Part shown: piece by piece, positions 46,978 to 59,994 of the stretch
Position numbering within the stretch: the first letter of the stretch is position 1
Layout: the number at the start of each line of letters is the position of its first letter
Source of the DNA: Monomorium pharaonis
Taxonomy: Eukaryota > Arthropoda > Insecta > Hymenoptera > Formicidae
Assembly: GCF_013373865.1 (NCBI RefSeq)
Contig: NC_050467.1
Coordinates: 37,495,132-37,559,131 of the forward strand
Direction of reading: 5' to 3'
DNA length: 64,000 bases
Notes under the pieces: model-generated
Databases searched by the model: none
What the model saw: the letters and a program-made list of their open reading frames with translations, nothing else
What the model was told of the DNA's origin: nothing
Position numbers and translations under genes: made by a program

Positions 46978-48836
46978 TCGTTGCGGAAATCTCCTAAAAA
47001 CAGCGCTCGTTTCCTGTTATTGCACAAAGTGCAAAACTCTATCGGTAAAATATTCACGTTAAAAATATATTTGATTTAATTCCCTCTACCGCCACCCGAT
47101 AATTATGCCAATATTACGACGGACGGTGAAATTTCGAAAACGCAAATTAATCGATATAAAGATTACATTTAAATCGTCGCAACGTAATAAATTTTAAATG
47201 AATGCGAGTCGCTTTGACGGGCGCAGACGAAACCACCGTATCACTGTCAATAAAGGCAACCGATTGCAGAATACGTGATAGTAAATCCTTCGGAGCGACG
47301 ACGAGGGAGACGACGCCACGCCGGGAAATCTTCTCTGCTCACGAGATAAAAGCTCCTCTCTCGTGGAGCCCGGCTGTCGATTTATGCGCGGATATATTCG
47401 AATGAGCGCAAACACAGTCTAGCAATAACTTCGGACGTAAAATTGATATCCGCCATCAATCTGAGCCGCGAGCGCGACAGATGGATGCGCGGACGGTAGA
47501 CAGAGGAAGATAAAACGGGAAAGTTTCACTTTGAAACAACGTTTATCGCACAGCGGCTGTTTGCGTCGGCCGTTGTAGTATCTGGGGAGGAAGAGGGGGG
47601 TGGAGGGGGAGAAAAGAAGAAGCCTACCAGAAGACGAGGCGACACTCTGTAAAATCATCAAAATCGTCTTCCGTTAGTTGATATGCCGTTATTCACCCTA
47701 TTTTTTTTTTTACTTGCCGTCACTTATCGACCCTGCCTCGCCTACCGAAGAAAAACGAGCGTCTCGAAGTCGAAACTTTTCATCGAAAAGAACGGCAAGC
47801 GGCGACAGGAGGGCGGGGACGTAAGGTGGAGACAATCGCTCGAAAGAAACTGTCGATTTCCTGTCCCCCGAGCTCCGGGTAGGTACGCGAGGGAAGCGTT
47901 GAGGAAGCAGCGCCCCCGGAATTGCGAGCAGCGGCGCTTCACATAATCCCGCGGTAATGGCTTTCGATAGTTACGATCGCTCCGATAATTGCAACGACGA
48001 TCGTGTCGCGTTTTTCGCGAGTTCGAGTTACTAAAGACAACTTGCACAGCATCGCAGGCTTTTGTAAGAATATATATCGCGCGCTTGTGTGTGCAAAAAC
48101 TTTTTCATCTGATTTGTCTCGTGCTAATAAATAAAAAATCCGATACTTAAATGCATTCACTCTGGTTCCGAAACGAATAATTGGACAACAAGCTCTTCCA
48201 CGCGGTGTATTTCCTTGAATTGAACTTTCTATCTTCAATTATTTGATGTTTAATAATTAATTCTATTTCAAAGTAAAATAATATAAAATTAATTGTAGCC
48301 ATATATAACTTCTAACTGTTAAACTTACATTTTAAACAACATGTTGTATAATTCCTTTTACTACTTCTGATATTCAATTACTATTTTGCATAAGATAGAG
48401 TGATGTCAGACAAAAACCATTTGTTTTAATCGCAACTGCGTGCAATAAAATTCGGTAAAATCAGTAATGCCCCCTCGTATCGATAACCGAACACATTCAG
48501 TTAAAACGCTTCGTTCCGGCCGACATTGAATTTCGTAGGCCAATTTCACGGTACGTTTCTCGTTAAAAAAATAGCATGCTGCCGTGGCCCGACGCGACGC
48601 ACAGCCGTCTGCCGCTGCCGTCGCGGTTGCGGCCAAGTGATGCGCGCTTGGCATCGTCGGCGCGTCCGGCCAAAATGCGAATTCGGTGATGAATCCCTCC
48701 ACGAAATTCTCAAGTTGCATAACCATCGCAATTTCACCTCGCGTGACGTAATTTTGAATGGAGATTATTCGGATGCGGATGTGCGCGTAAATTCGCGCCG
48801 GAGTTCGCGTTCCATGGCGGTGTTTTGTGATGGTCG

Positions 48837-48859
48837 GTAGATAGGTAGATAGATAGGTA
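48837..48859 (+). repeat. GATA/GGTA tetranucleotide repeat
   Basis: TAGA and TAGG units alternate over about 23 bp. Confidence 0.85.
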
Positions 48860-49020
48860 TGTTTGGTGGGCGAGCTTTGCGTCAGTCTCTCGTAGACTAC
48901 CTGTCAAAACTAAACTCGCACCACGACGGATTATAACCGTGGTACCGCGGGATTATAACGGTGGCAGAAATAAGGAGAACAGGCAGAAAGTCCGATTAGT
49001 GCGAGGAAAAAAGAGAAATC

Positions 49021-50873
49021 TTGTACATTTTGAAAGCTGCAATGCGGAATGAGATGAGAAATAGAACACATTAGAAGTATAAAGAAAGCAAAGAAACGAA
49101 AATGAAGTCAAAACTTGTATTTATTGTAAGTCGTCTTGTACATAAGCAACAGAAAATAATCATTGCTATCTTAATAATAGATCGTTAAATCAATCAATAA
49201 TAGAATTTCTTTACAATGTTTTTTAACGTGTTATTTTTCTAATACAAATTTTATGAACTTTATCATATAATTCGTCAAGCCATTGTTAATTTCTGCAAGT
49301 GGAGCCTTGCAGAAAAATAGGAGCGTCGAATCGATGAATCCGCGGCGCGACATCGCGAAGAAATTGATGGGTCGTAAAAAAGCGGGAGTAACGACGCGGC
49401 AATTAAAACGATGGTGTTTTGCGCGAACGCCCGTCCTGGCAATGGAAACTTAAGCGGTAAACTTGGGCTCTAAAATGGAACTTCGCCTTAAATAGCCTTT
49501 CCTGCGGATAGGACACATCACAAAGTACGAGAGCCGTGATGTCACTTCGTGGCTGCGGATGTCTTTACGACTCTTGGCTTTTAAGTGTAGACGCGATTAA
49601 AAAAAACCTACTTTATAGATAATTTCGAAGTTAAAAACCTCAATTTTAAGATGTTTCATGTTAAGTAATTCAGAAAATATGCAGACCGGCAAAATTATCC
49701 GTGTACGCGTCTCGATCTGCTGTTTTCGAAAATGTCTGCTTGGTTTATTTTTGTTTAGACTCGAATGATTCCGAGCTCCACACTGCAATCTTAATATATG
49801 TATGCATTTACATATATCTAGAAGAAATAGTCGACGTTACCAAATCTTTTTTATTCAGAGGGATTCAAAGTAAGGCGATGCGAACCCACCAAACTTTTCG
49901 CGAACGAACCAATCGTAAAAAACTTTTCCAATAGGGCCCTTTAAGCAAAGTACGCAGAGGGTGTGACTTGAGGGCGTCCAGGATCGTGGAGATGCTGGAC
50001 GCGCGAGGTCTTCTACGAGCTTTGTCAGTATAACTCGTAAAATCCGGAGCTGTGCTTCGATCTCCCGCGACTCAGGGATTTCATCGGCACGCTTACATTC
50101 TTGCCGGCGGTTCTAAGGATGGACCCACGAGACTTTAAGTGATTTCCCCACGCTGCTCCTTCACCTATCCAGCGTTCATAGTGGCACGATATAATGAGTC
50201 CCGCGTGAGATGACTCACTATAAAGTTATAGTGTAATCTTGGAACTATTGAAATTATATTGAATATGTGAAGAATTTTGATAAACGAGTCCCTTATGGTA
50301 TCGGATGGTACTGTTCATCAATTTTATACATAGATTTATCAATAATTGTTACTTGGTAAGAATTATAGATGGTTTAAAATAATTCTAAAATTTATCCGAA
50401 ATCATATTCCATTCTTGTAAAATAGTAAAATATGGTATAATAAACTTTTAACTTTTGCCAAAAATTTTAGTTTATTCATGATTCGTTTAAAAAGAGAACG
50501 AATAAAATTAATAAGTTTGGCAATAATAATAAAATTTTAAAAGCTAGATATTATTATAATTTTAGATTCCCTTAAAATTCGATTTTAATATTAATAGTAC
50601 ATTTTTATATTATCTTCAACTGCAATGTTAATTTCAATAAGAGACAAAAATGTATTGAATAAATATTTAATTACTCGAAACAGTTTTAGAGTTGTCTCTA
50701 AATTTGTTTCGGAACTGGTTCGCGTAAACGAGGATTTATCTCGATATCGCAGTAATTATGTAAAACAGGGATATATAAATTGACCTATAAATTTGTAATT
50801 AGAATTCCGATTAGGTACACTTATTGGAAATGTTAAACTTGAACAACGATGTTAAACGTTGAATCTTATGAAA

Positions 50874-50909
<36 letters not shown>

Positions 50910-52590
50910 GAGATAGAAAATTAGCACGACCTCGCTCGCGAATAAGTGTTACCGCTACGTCGCAGAATATATGGTGGCTTAAGTAGAACTTAATTAGAGA
51001 CTTCGAAGCGAGCAAGTACTTTTTCTCGTGTAAAGGAGGACACGGTTCTCGCGTCGCAACAAAATGCAAGCAGCAACCGGAGAGCGCGGCGTACCGTGGT
51101 TTAATTGGGGCGGAATTAATGTTCGCGCGGCTAAATGTAAATGGAAGACAGAGAACGAAATCGCCTTTAATTTACTTCCCTGATGCAACCGTGAAAATAG
51201 ATGCGCCATCATTGTCTAACGATACATCTTAGAACGGTTTTCCCATTCAACGTAAATTGTGTTCTATATAGCAGTCATCCCGCGTATTTTCACGTAGGAT
51301 AAGAGACTGTCCACAACGAGAGTCATTCGGCATCGAGCTAAAAGCACAACAAAAATGTGTCCCTTTTTTTTTTTCAAATGGAAATATTTATCGATAAATT
51401 TCATTAACCGCAACGTTACGCAGCGGCACTGTCAATTTATTCGCGCGAAATTAATCCATTTTCATTTCTTCACGGACGAGAAACAGGTATCTTTTATCGC
51501 GCGGAATTTATTTTATACCAGCGATCTATATAACCGTCGAGTGATTTAAATAATAATCCAATCCGATCCACCGTCGACGGTCGTTGCGCTTCGCAAGTTT
51601 ACGTTTCGCCTCCGTGCCTCCTCGTCGGGACAAAGCAAATTTGCGAGATTGCGTTTCCACGAGCCCGTGGAATGAGGAACCGAGGATGTACGAGGAGGAA
51701 TAGGAACGGGATTAGGACAAGGTAGTTTATACAGCGCGCGACAATAATGACCTCCGACAAGTGATTCTTAGCCTATTTCAAATTCGCGTCCAGAAATACA
51801 AAAATATATTAGCACAATAATTTGATAAACGCAATATATCATATCCACATTTACCGATTTGAAAAATAATATATTTTTACAACTCTGTATTTATAATTCC
51901 TTATAAAAATACAAATTCTAGTGAAATTGATTCTAAGAATCTTTGTATAATATTAAAGAACTAAATATGTATTCTCAGAAATATGCAACATAATGACAAT
52001 CAAAAAGATTATTATCAAATAATATTGTAATTCTGTATCAAACAAAAAGACGAAGAGTAAGAGTAATAGGAAGAAAAGAACGTAAGAGGGAAGAACAGAT
52101 CAAGCGAAGAATGGTGACGGTGAAGCGACAAGTTCCATTCGCGAGCCACGCCGGGGACGGATGGGCCGAAGTTTTAAATGACTTTGGTATTAAAACTTTG
52201 ATGGCATTTGTCAGTTTCCCGAGGCTTCGAGAATTGTTTCGCAACTTTTAAGCCATTTTAAAGCGCCATTATTGACTCATCGTTCCTCGCACGGCCGATC
52301 TCCATGTTCCGGGAACAGTCCGTTTTTCACTAAGTCGCAGACGCATCTGCTATCTTAGCGATTCGCTATCTTTGCGATGCCGTGGCACCCTTTAAAACGA
52401 TCGACAATAATATGCGCGAAATAACGGGAAAAGTCCCGGAACGTTTGCACAGCTGCGAGAGATAAGATAAACTACTACGACAGGTTTTTTTTGCGACGCG
52501 CTGTTTATTTTGCCTTAATTATGTTACGGACGTCTATTAAAAATTTTTCAGTTTTCTGTGTAAATTCTTACAGCGTGCAGCGTACGAGCG
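49021..52590. other. AT-rich non-coding stretch
   Basis: AT-rich at 49020-49300, 50220-50900 and 51780-52080, with moderate DNA between. No frame exceeds 77 codons. I see no gene, element or RNA. Confidence 0.6.
50876..50906. repeat. (AT)n microsatellite, 31 bp
   Basis: Uninterrupted AT dinucleotides. The overlapping minus-strand frame ends in Tyr-Ile repeats made by it. Confidence 0.95.
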
Positions 52591-52591
52591 C

Positions 52592-52807
52592 CTACAAATG
52601 TAATAAGGTAACGGCTTTTAAGGACGTGTAGCCGTGCTGCACCTGCATTCGCATGTCCACTGCGTCCTCGCAATCACTACAGCGGTATTCATTATGGAAG
52701 TACTCAGTAAATTGCTGGTGCAACTGAATTTCATCAAAAACAGCACTCCGTGGTATTCTTGCCCCGACTGCATTTTAACATGATTTCCTCCGCGTCCCCT
52801 TCGCCAT
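52592..52807 (-). pseudogene. Possible gene relic with CxxC segment and one in-frame stop
   Basis: Starting from an ATG in an excellent context (AAAATGG, minus strand, 52805-52807) the frame reads MAKGTRRKSC, then TAA (52775-52777), then 60 more codons to TAG at 52592. The second part includes FDEIQLHQQFTEYFHNEYRC followed by SDCEDAVDM and further His, so it has Cys-x2-Cys followed by spaced His, loosely like a zinc-binding finger. It lacks the full C2H2 pattern. I recognise no protein. It could be a decayed exon, a small gene whose stop marks an intron I cannot place, or chance. A different minus-strand frame over the same bases is also open for 68 codons. Confidence 0.15.
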
Positions 52808-55800
52808 TTTGTCCCCGTACTCATGCATTATTAGAAATGACTTTCACGGTTGCTGCTGTAATATATTATTTATCTCCATTGAGACTTTACTTATCCGCTA
52901 AAAATTCTTTCACAAATCGTATTATTTCAAACTGACATGGAAGATTTATTATCCGTAAACGTTAAGAAAATTTATCTATCATGTAGAAACATATTTTGAT
53001 GTGACTTCTTTAATATTTCAAAATTTTTTTATATCCATGACTTTTATATAAATAGTCTTAAATGTTTAATTTTAATTCGGTTCTTGTTTTAAATAAATCG
53101 TGCACTTGGCTTCGAATAAAAAAAGCGAGTGTCAAAAGAACTATTTTAAAGCGGTTTTATTTACGCGCAATTTCGACTTCGCTGTTCGTCTCGATTGTGC
53201 GTTCCGTTTGCACGGAAGTGTCCGCGACATTCGAGGTGGCAATTCTGCTAAGTAGTCTGCCCGTTTGAGCAGCCGAGCAGTAGAGAGCAGTAGGAAGAAC
53301 CTACTCGTGAGCTTTGAACGGCGACGAGACGGGACATTAGCGGTAATTACCGGTTAACGTCAACTTGCTCTATCCTGTCGCGGGCGTAGCTCGTTTCTGG
53401 ATTGTCTTGGGAGACAAGTAAGGAAAACTCAGGTAGAGGAGCCAATGGAGAATCGAAAAAAGATCTTATCTGTCCCAAGCAGTCGAGAGACCGAGGCACG
53501 CTTCCTGTGTGCCAATATCATATTATGTGTACCGTTGATAGAAAAAAAATTACATTTAAAAAATAATTTTTATAAATGTAAAATTGTTTAAATATAGAAG
53601 ATGGACAAAATAATGTAAATCAAAAAAATACATTGTTTTCTATTATTGAGAAATCAATCTACCGTTTGTCTTTAATATAAATTTCATTTAGTTGTAAACA
53701 AAGTCACACAATGCTTGAATATACAGTCAATCAAGATAAAATGTTGTATTATTCTTTTAGCAGAACATCTTTTAATTGATTATGTATGTGATATTAGAAG
53801 AAATTCACTTCTCACATTTCCAAAGTTGTCCTTTTTAAAATGTCAACATTTGTCCCGTTTAACTGTCTGATTTAAATATCACTGAGTCAGTATAAGCAGT
53901 TTTTAGACAAAGTAAAAATTAATTTTTTCCAATATCTTTAAATATCCTCTAATATACTAGAAGCTACTCTGCTAAAAAATTGATATAACACTGCACTATT
54001 TAAGCTTTTACCTTATAACTTTATTCCAAAGATGAAATCGATATTAAAGACAATAATAGACTTCTTATTAACAAAATAAATAGTGTATCTTTCAGAAGTT
54101 CTTCACATTATTTTGTCTATCCCTTACAGAAGTTAAATGAGTTTGCAATTAAAAAAAAATTATTTCAGATTATCGAATCTCACAAAAATTATTAAATGGT
54201 TTCCGATGTCCGGCGGTGATTATATCATACTTTCAGTTGAAGGCTCAATCATTTGGTCTCGTAATTATTTTCTAAATCAATCTTTCGTTTTCTATTCCCC
54301 CCAAAATTAATCCAAAATTCTTGTAGAACAGTGTTTAAGAGAAGGCGCGCGGGTGGAACGAAATAAAGAAATATGGCAAAATGGTGTGAAGGAGCGGAAG
54401 AAAGGAAATTTGCGGCGAAGGCGCGGAGAATTAATCCGTAAGATTTACAGCGTGGCTGAGCCATTATCGCGTTTCGTCGAGTGGATAAGAGGAGCTTGCC
54501 CTCCAGGCTTTTAATTCCGCTGCGCGTGTTTCGCCGTGCCGGCTTCTTTCTCCCGACTTCTTTTCACGACGGCGCCGACCGCAGCCTTAACCCCTTAACC
54601 GCCTTATCGTCCGCAGTTGCGTGTCTTCACCCGATGCGTCTGACACTTAATTAGAGCCGTTGTACTTGAAAACGGCGCGCTTAGTGCGTCCGTCAGGGAC
54701 GTGCGAAATCTTTCCCTTGAAACCGCATGACAGTTCGCTTTGCGCTGCCGCTAGCATTGAACTTTGGCACACGACATGAGGATTGGCGCATTTTAAAGCA
54801 AGAAATGACGGAATTGTTCGATCTTGCGCTATCTCATCGATAATTTCTATCGTTCTTTACAAAGAAATGTGAATTAAAAACCCAAGAATAATTATTGCAA
54901 TACAAACAACGTAGATAAAATATGAAGAATGTGTAAAAAGCTAATACCAAAAATGTACGTGATTCTAAACCCGTAGACATTAGAGATTGTGCACATTGTA
55001 ATAACGTGGAATTCGAATCCAATAGGAAATATGTAAAAAATATTGGTAATTTTTCGATTGCAAGGTATAAACGCACATATTTAACATTTTTTATTTATTA
55101 ACTTAATCACGCGAAGGAATATGCAGCGGGAATTCACAGTTATAAAATTACAGCGTATATTTGCACATAGATATGTCAGTCACGAGCGAATTAAACAGCT
55201 TAAAGCGGGGCTTAAAGAGGATTTAGATTTGTGAAGGTGCGACGTTGTGCGCGCAAAATATAATGCTTACCATGGATTTACGCGTAAGCAAGCATTTTCA
55301 CGAGTTCATAAATTGCCATATCGATCCAGGTAAATATACAATTGTGAAACATCGTTATGACGTAACAAACGGTTATAAATTTTTCAGTTACCATTACCAC
55401 GTAGCCCCTTAAAGTGAAATTTATTATATCTTTCCAGGGAATAAATAATTAATTGCGGAGTAAGCCGCGTAAACAAAAAAGCAATTTTATCAAAGAGATA
55501 TTAATATCAAAAAGGGATGGTGTTGCCCTTTAAATTCGTAGGACTTATACGCTCACAAATGAGAATTTTATTTTAATTAATTTGGCTGAATAATTAATTG
55601 CTTTTCCAATTAAAAGTTTCATAATTTGTTTTGAGAGACGCCTTTAGTAAAAGACGATACAGGGCAATGTCCGATCTCATTTTGCTAATAAAACGCTCAC
55701 TTTCGACCTGCAATCTTGCTTTTGATGAGAGAGAAAATAACACGAAACACGAACATTGAGCGGTTCTCGAATTTCGTTCACCATAAGGCAAAATAAACAG

Positions 55801-56508
55801 CTCGTTTATTAAAACTGACGGATTACTGATAATCTGTCCATATAACTCTTGCTAATATTAAATATGTGGGCAGACAGATAGACGAAGAAGTGTACTAACG
55901 TTACCGATGGTTATTATTCAATAATATCGACTTAACAGACAGCTCGAAACGTGTCCACGAAGTGTCTAGACACAATTTTCATAAATCGCTCTCCAGCTTG
56001 ACGCATTGCAAATTCATATGTCAAGAATAGATCATGTGAGAGAAGCACTGTCGCTGTTACTCATTGATATCGCGGCATATCCGTACGATGTATTATCAAC
56101 GAATTACGATAATCGCGACAGACGATTTTCCGAAACACGGCTATTCCTAAAATAGTTAGAAAACAGTTTACCAGTTAATGACCAGACAACCGAAACTATT
56201 CAAACATGAATTACTCTTTCTACATTTAGAACGATATAAACAATTAACCAAGTTAATGAGCATATATCTTTGAACATTACGATCATTAATATTTTTATTT
56301 TGATTGTTACAGGTAAAATTAATGAAAATGTTTCATTAACTTTACATATTAGTTTATGTCAAATTCTGGAAAGCTCAGATTCTTTTTGCATAGTTTACAG
56401 AATCGTCGATTATCGTTTGTTTTTCATAATCTCCGTTGGTATACCTTTCGCGAATTAAATTACAACAAATGTGCAGTAACGTGTAATCTGAATTTTAACT
56501 TGGTGGCC

Positions 56509-56510
<2 letters not shown>
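52808..56510. other. AT-rich non-coding stretch
   Basis: AT-rich at 52840-53150, 53510-54300, 55070-55650 and 56160-56500, with a CpG-rich patch at about 54470-54760. Frames are all under 82 codons and without motifs. No element ends recognised. Confidence 0.6.

Positions 56511-56582
<72 letters not shown>
56511..56582 (+). repeat. (CA)36 microsatellite, perfect
   Basis: Seventy-two bases of uninterrupted CA, the longest pure microsatellite in the window. Its length and purity suggest high length polymorphism. It yields Thr-His and Cys-Val runs in overlapping frames. Confidence 0.98.
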
Positions 56583-56583
<1 letters not shown>

Positions 56584-58140
56584 CTATGTGCAAACTTGTA
56601 AAGCGCTACGAAGAACTTGGACGGGAAGGTACAGCGATGAAAAGTACAGCAAAAAAAAGAGCCAACGAATAGCGAGAGGAGAGATCGAGGAACGGCATCG
56701 TTGAGAGATGGTGGGATTAGACTTGCAACTACAAACACGGCGAAGTATAGAACGGCGGATAATTCCTCGTTCGCGGCTCTCGTGACCCGTTTTCGAAGTT
56801 AAGGCTATTGAGGCGCGGAAATATCAAGAACGTGTGTTGCGTTTACCCTGCGTTTGCCGGTCGGGCTTCCGGGATTTCCGGCTTTCGATTTACGCTCCGT
56901 GTTTACTCTTATTACAGTTGCAAGATTGCGCAATGCCATGAAACTTTTATTATCGCGATATGATCCCTTCGTGAAGCTCTTTTTACGCGTTCGTTCCGTG
57001 ATGTAAGAGTTTCAACTTACCATCGCTAATACGTACAAACTGTGTCGAACATACCTTTAGCTTCCAGAAATAGCGAAATAATAAAAATAATTTATAGCTA
57101 CTTTTCACGGCAAATACTTTAACGCAAGGTATAATAATAGATGGAACTAAATGAGTAAAAATATTTGCTAATTTACCACGTAACATTTCAAATGTCATGA
57201 AATAACGACTTCGACCTACTTTGTATATGTCCATATCTTATCTCTAAGAATACCTTGTATATAAAAGTATAACAAATTGACTTATAAAATATTTTAAGTA
57301 TGTGGACTGATAGTTATTTCACTAAATCCTCCTACACAGCCCGTCGATATACGGTTCGTAATCGTATATTGGAATCAAATCATGAATCTCATAAATCGTG
57401 AGAATATCGCCACGAAATTGTGATATCCAAGTTTCTATTTCCTCGCGGTATAGTTTCAATTTCGCAGCTATACTTCTGGTACAATTTATGCTTTGACACT
57501 AAGAGAAATAGTATCCGTTTTAACTTTACATAATCCTTTATCAATCAAATATAAACAAAAAGGTCAATAGCGTTCACTATATACGAATATTGACTGTCTT
57601 AAAGCGTTGCCGAAATATCCGACAGCGCATATTATTTAAATAGCTATTTAAAACCACGCTAGAAATCACATTTTTAAGACGTTAAAAAGTCCAAAAGTGC
57701 CGGCAAGGTTTAAGTTATGTTGCAGGAACGGGACGAAGTTGAAAATGAGTTTGGGACTAGTTCTAGGCTACCTAGAATGCCCTTTACAAAAGTTCGGGCA
57801 ACTTTTGGATTATACCTGCTTCAGGCTTTCGACTAGAACTAATTCTCGTTTTACGGAACCGCCGTTACCTTTCAAAGAAATATAACTTTTTTACTTACGT
57901 GAAAAGATATATCTATGATGAAAAATATAAAAAGAGTATTTTTCAAACTAATCAGAATTTTTTATTCGATTTAAAACATTAATTATTGATTTAAAACCTC
58001 AATAAATATCAAATGATGCAAATCTCTTAATAATAGTGAGTGAAAAAAAAAATTAAGCTTACAGATATATTCCAGACACAAATAGAATAAAACCATTCGA
58101 AATAAGCGTTTTTCAGTTTCCCGAATATATAAGAGAAATG
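56583..58140. other. Mixed to AT-rich non-coding stretch
   Basis: Moderate DNA to about 57000, then AT-rich. It contains the nested stem-loop at 57740-57855. No gene is supported. Confidence 0.55.
57740..57855 (+). ncRNA. Nested stem-loop region (structured RNA or foldback?)
   Basis: Two perfect small hairpins are adjacent: TTCTAGG/CCTAGAA (57761-57777, 3-base loop) and CAAAAGTT/AACTTTTG (57787-57807, 5-base loop). Outer arms also pair: TAGTTCTAG (57758-57766) with CTAGAACTA (57832-57840), and AAAATGAG with CTCGTTTT farther out. The outer and first inner pairings compete for the same bases. A 62-codon frame crosses it. It could be a structured transcript or a small foldback element; no conservation evidence is available. 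Confidence 0.2.
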
Positions 58141-58506
58141 TTTAAACATCCGGAAGAGAAGACGACAAAGATAATTCGCCGTGCCAAGGGAGGATCAAGG
58201 TCTAGAAAACAAAGAAACTCCCCCGCCAAATTAATGATTTAATTATAAAGGAAACTTTTGCGGCCGACCGCCATCGCGGGTGCACTCCTTGGGGAAACGG
58301 CGGTGGCTATCCCCATGGATAATTGAGGATGCTAAGGTCGAGTCTTATGGGCAGCCGGCAACCGTGGGGGTCGGACTAACCATGATCTATGAGCAGCCTG
58401 CATATGAGTGACCTTTGTCCGCCACTGATCCCCTCGGGAATCGAAAGGGTCGGGGCGCACACGAGGTACCGTCGGCTTGTACCAGACGTAATGGAGAAAA
58501 ACTCTC

Positions 58507-58531
58507 CTCTCTCTCTCTCTCTCTCTCTCTC
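58507..58531. repeat. (CT)n microsatellite
   Basis: Clean CT run, preceded by a short imperfect part. Confidence 0.95.
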
Positions 58532-59970
58532 GTCGCACAGACAGCGTACGGGCTAAGTCGATTTTCGCCATCCGACGATCGATTATCGATAACGGGCGGA
58601 TTAACGGGCGTTAAAACGTGTCCTGTCGATCGTGCTAGACCGTTTTTGCAGTACATTTCGCGGATTGTATATTTTTCCGCGGCTCCGTCACGTTTGTTGC
58701 ACGTTGTTTCGATATAAACGACATTTCCGACTTGGAAGCGAAATGGCACTTGGAAGCAAGGCGCGTTTATCCTAAGCTGCTTTTTATTATGATTCCAAAG
58801 CCAATAGTGTGACGGCCGAATGGACGCAAATGTCCGAGCTCGTCGCGCCGACGCGACATGGCCTTTTTCTCCCTTCATCTCTTCAGTCCATTTCTACTTT
58901 AAATTGATATTTTTACTTTTACTCTCATGCCCTCGATATTGTAAAATTTATTAGATAATTCGCAAATATAACGTAAATGTTACGAATGTGTATACTTTTT
59001 ATGCTTATATACTTTTCATCTTTCTTTTGTCCGAAAGGTAATCGATTGCGTCTAATGACCGTAATCCAGCGGCCGATTATAGATTTAAGAAACAACGATA
59101 TTCCACCCGCGACTTAATTAATGTCAAGGGTGCTTCAAATTTTTCAAGAAACTACCCCGCGAGGGTGAAAAGAACAAGACGGTTTCAGTGATTCATCGTC
59201 ACAATGCGGTATTGGGACCTCGATGTCTCGGAGATAATATCCCTTTAAAACGAGCGCAAAACATCATGGAGGAGGGAGCGGTTGACTGACAAGGCGGGCT
59301 GGCGGAAAATCTTATTCTTCTACTACGAGAAGGCAGAAAAAAAATGATGGCGACGCAACGGAGGGTGACGCTTCGCCCCCTGGTCTCGAGATATTTAAAT
59401 CATCGTCGGTCTCGAGGCAGGTTCACCCGTCTCCAGCTCGCATCATGGTGTCTACCAGACGATAAATCATATCCCCTTTTGCGCATGATTGCCGTAACGA
59501 TAAATATTTGTCTTGACTGACAATGAAAGGTACATTCGATCGGAACTTTGCTCACTTCGTTATTCAACATTCTATCTCGGACGGATCGCAGGTGACGGAA
59601 TGAAATTCATGAAAAGAAATAAGATATCGCTGAACGTGGAACAACGTCTTATTTGCGCTAAACATTTGCGTTATATATCTTCCGAGAAATAAATGAATTT
59701 TCGTTTACTACGAAAAGTGAAATTTCGAACGTTCTTCTACTTAAGAAGAGCTTGTCTACGTAGATGCCATCGTGTTTACTTCGCATATAAGTGTGTGTAT
59801 GTATGAGTATGTGCATTCTCTCCGGTAACAATATCCTGTACCTTTATTTTACGCAGCATCACATTTCGATGAGGTACACATACTGCAAGCACGATAGTGG
59901 AACGAGAAACAACAGCTCCGACGGATAACGCGATTATGGCGTAGATAAGTGTACTCGTTATTCCTCCCCT

Positions 59971-59994
59971 CCCTTCTCTCTGTCTCTCTCTCTC
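59971..59994. repeat. (CT)n microsatellite, imperfect
   Basis: CT run with one GT interruption, in a pyrimidine-rich stretch. Confidence 0.9.

Larger units (their letters stand above)
46374..49020. other. Mixed non-coding stretch
   Basis: No gene is supported. CpG-rich patches lie at 46660-46960, 47700-48090 and 48480-48900. Opposed frames overlap at 47683-48047 and 48406-48840. G-rich DNA (GGGG, GGGGGG, GGGGG runs) lies at 47583-47611. A TCAGTC match at 48882 has no promoter context. Confidence 0.5.
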
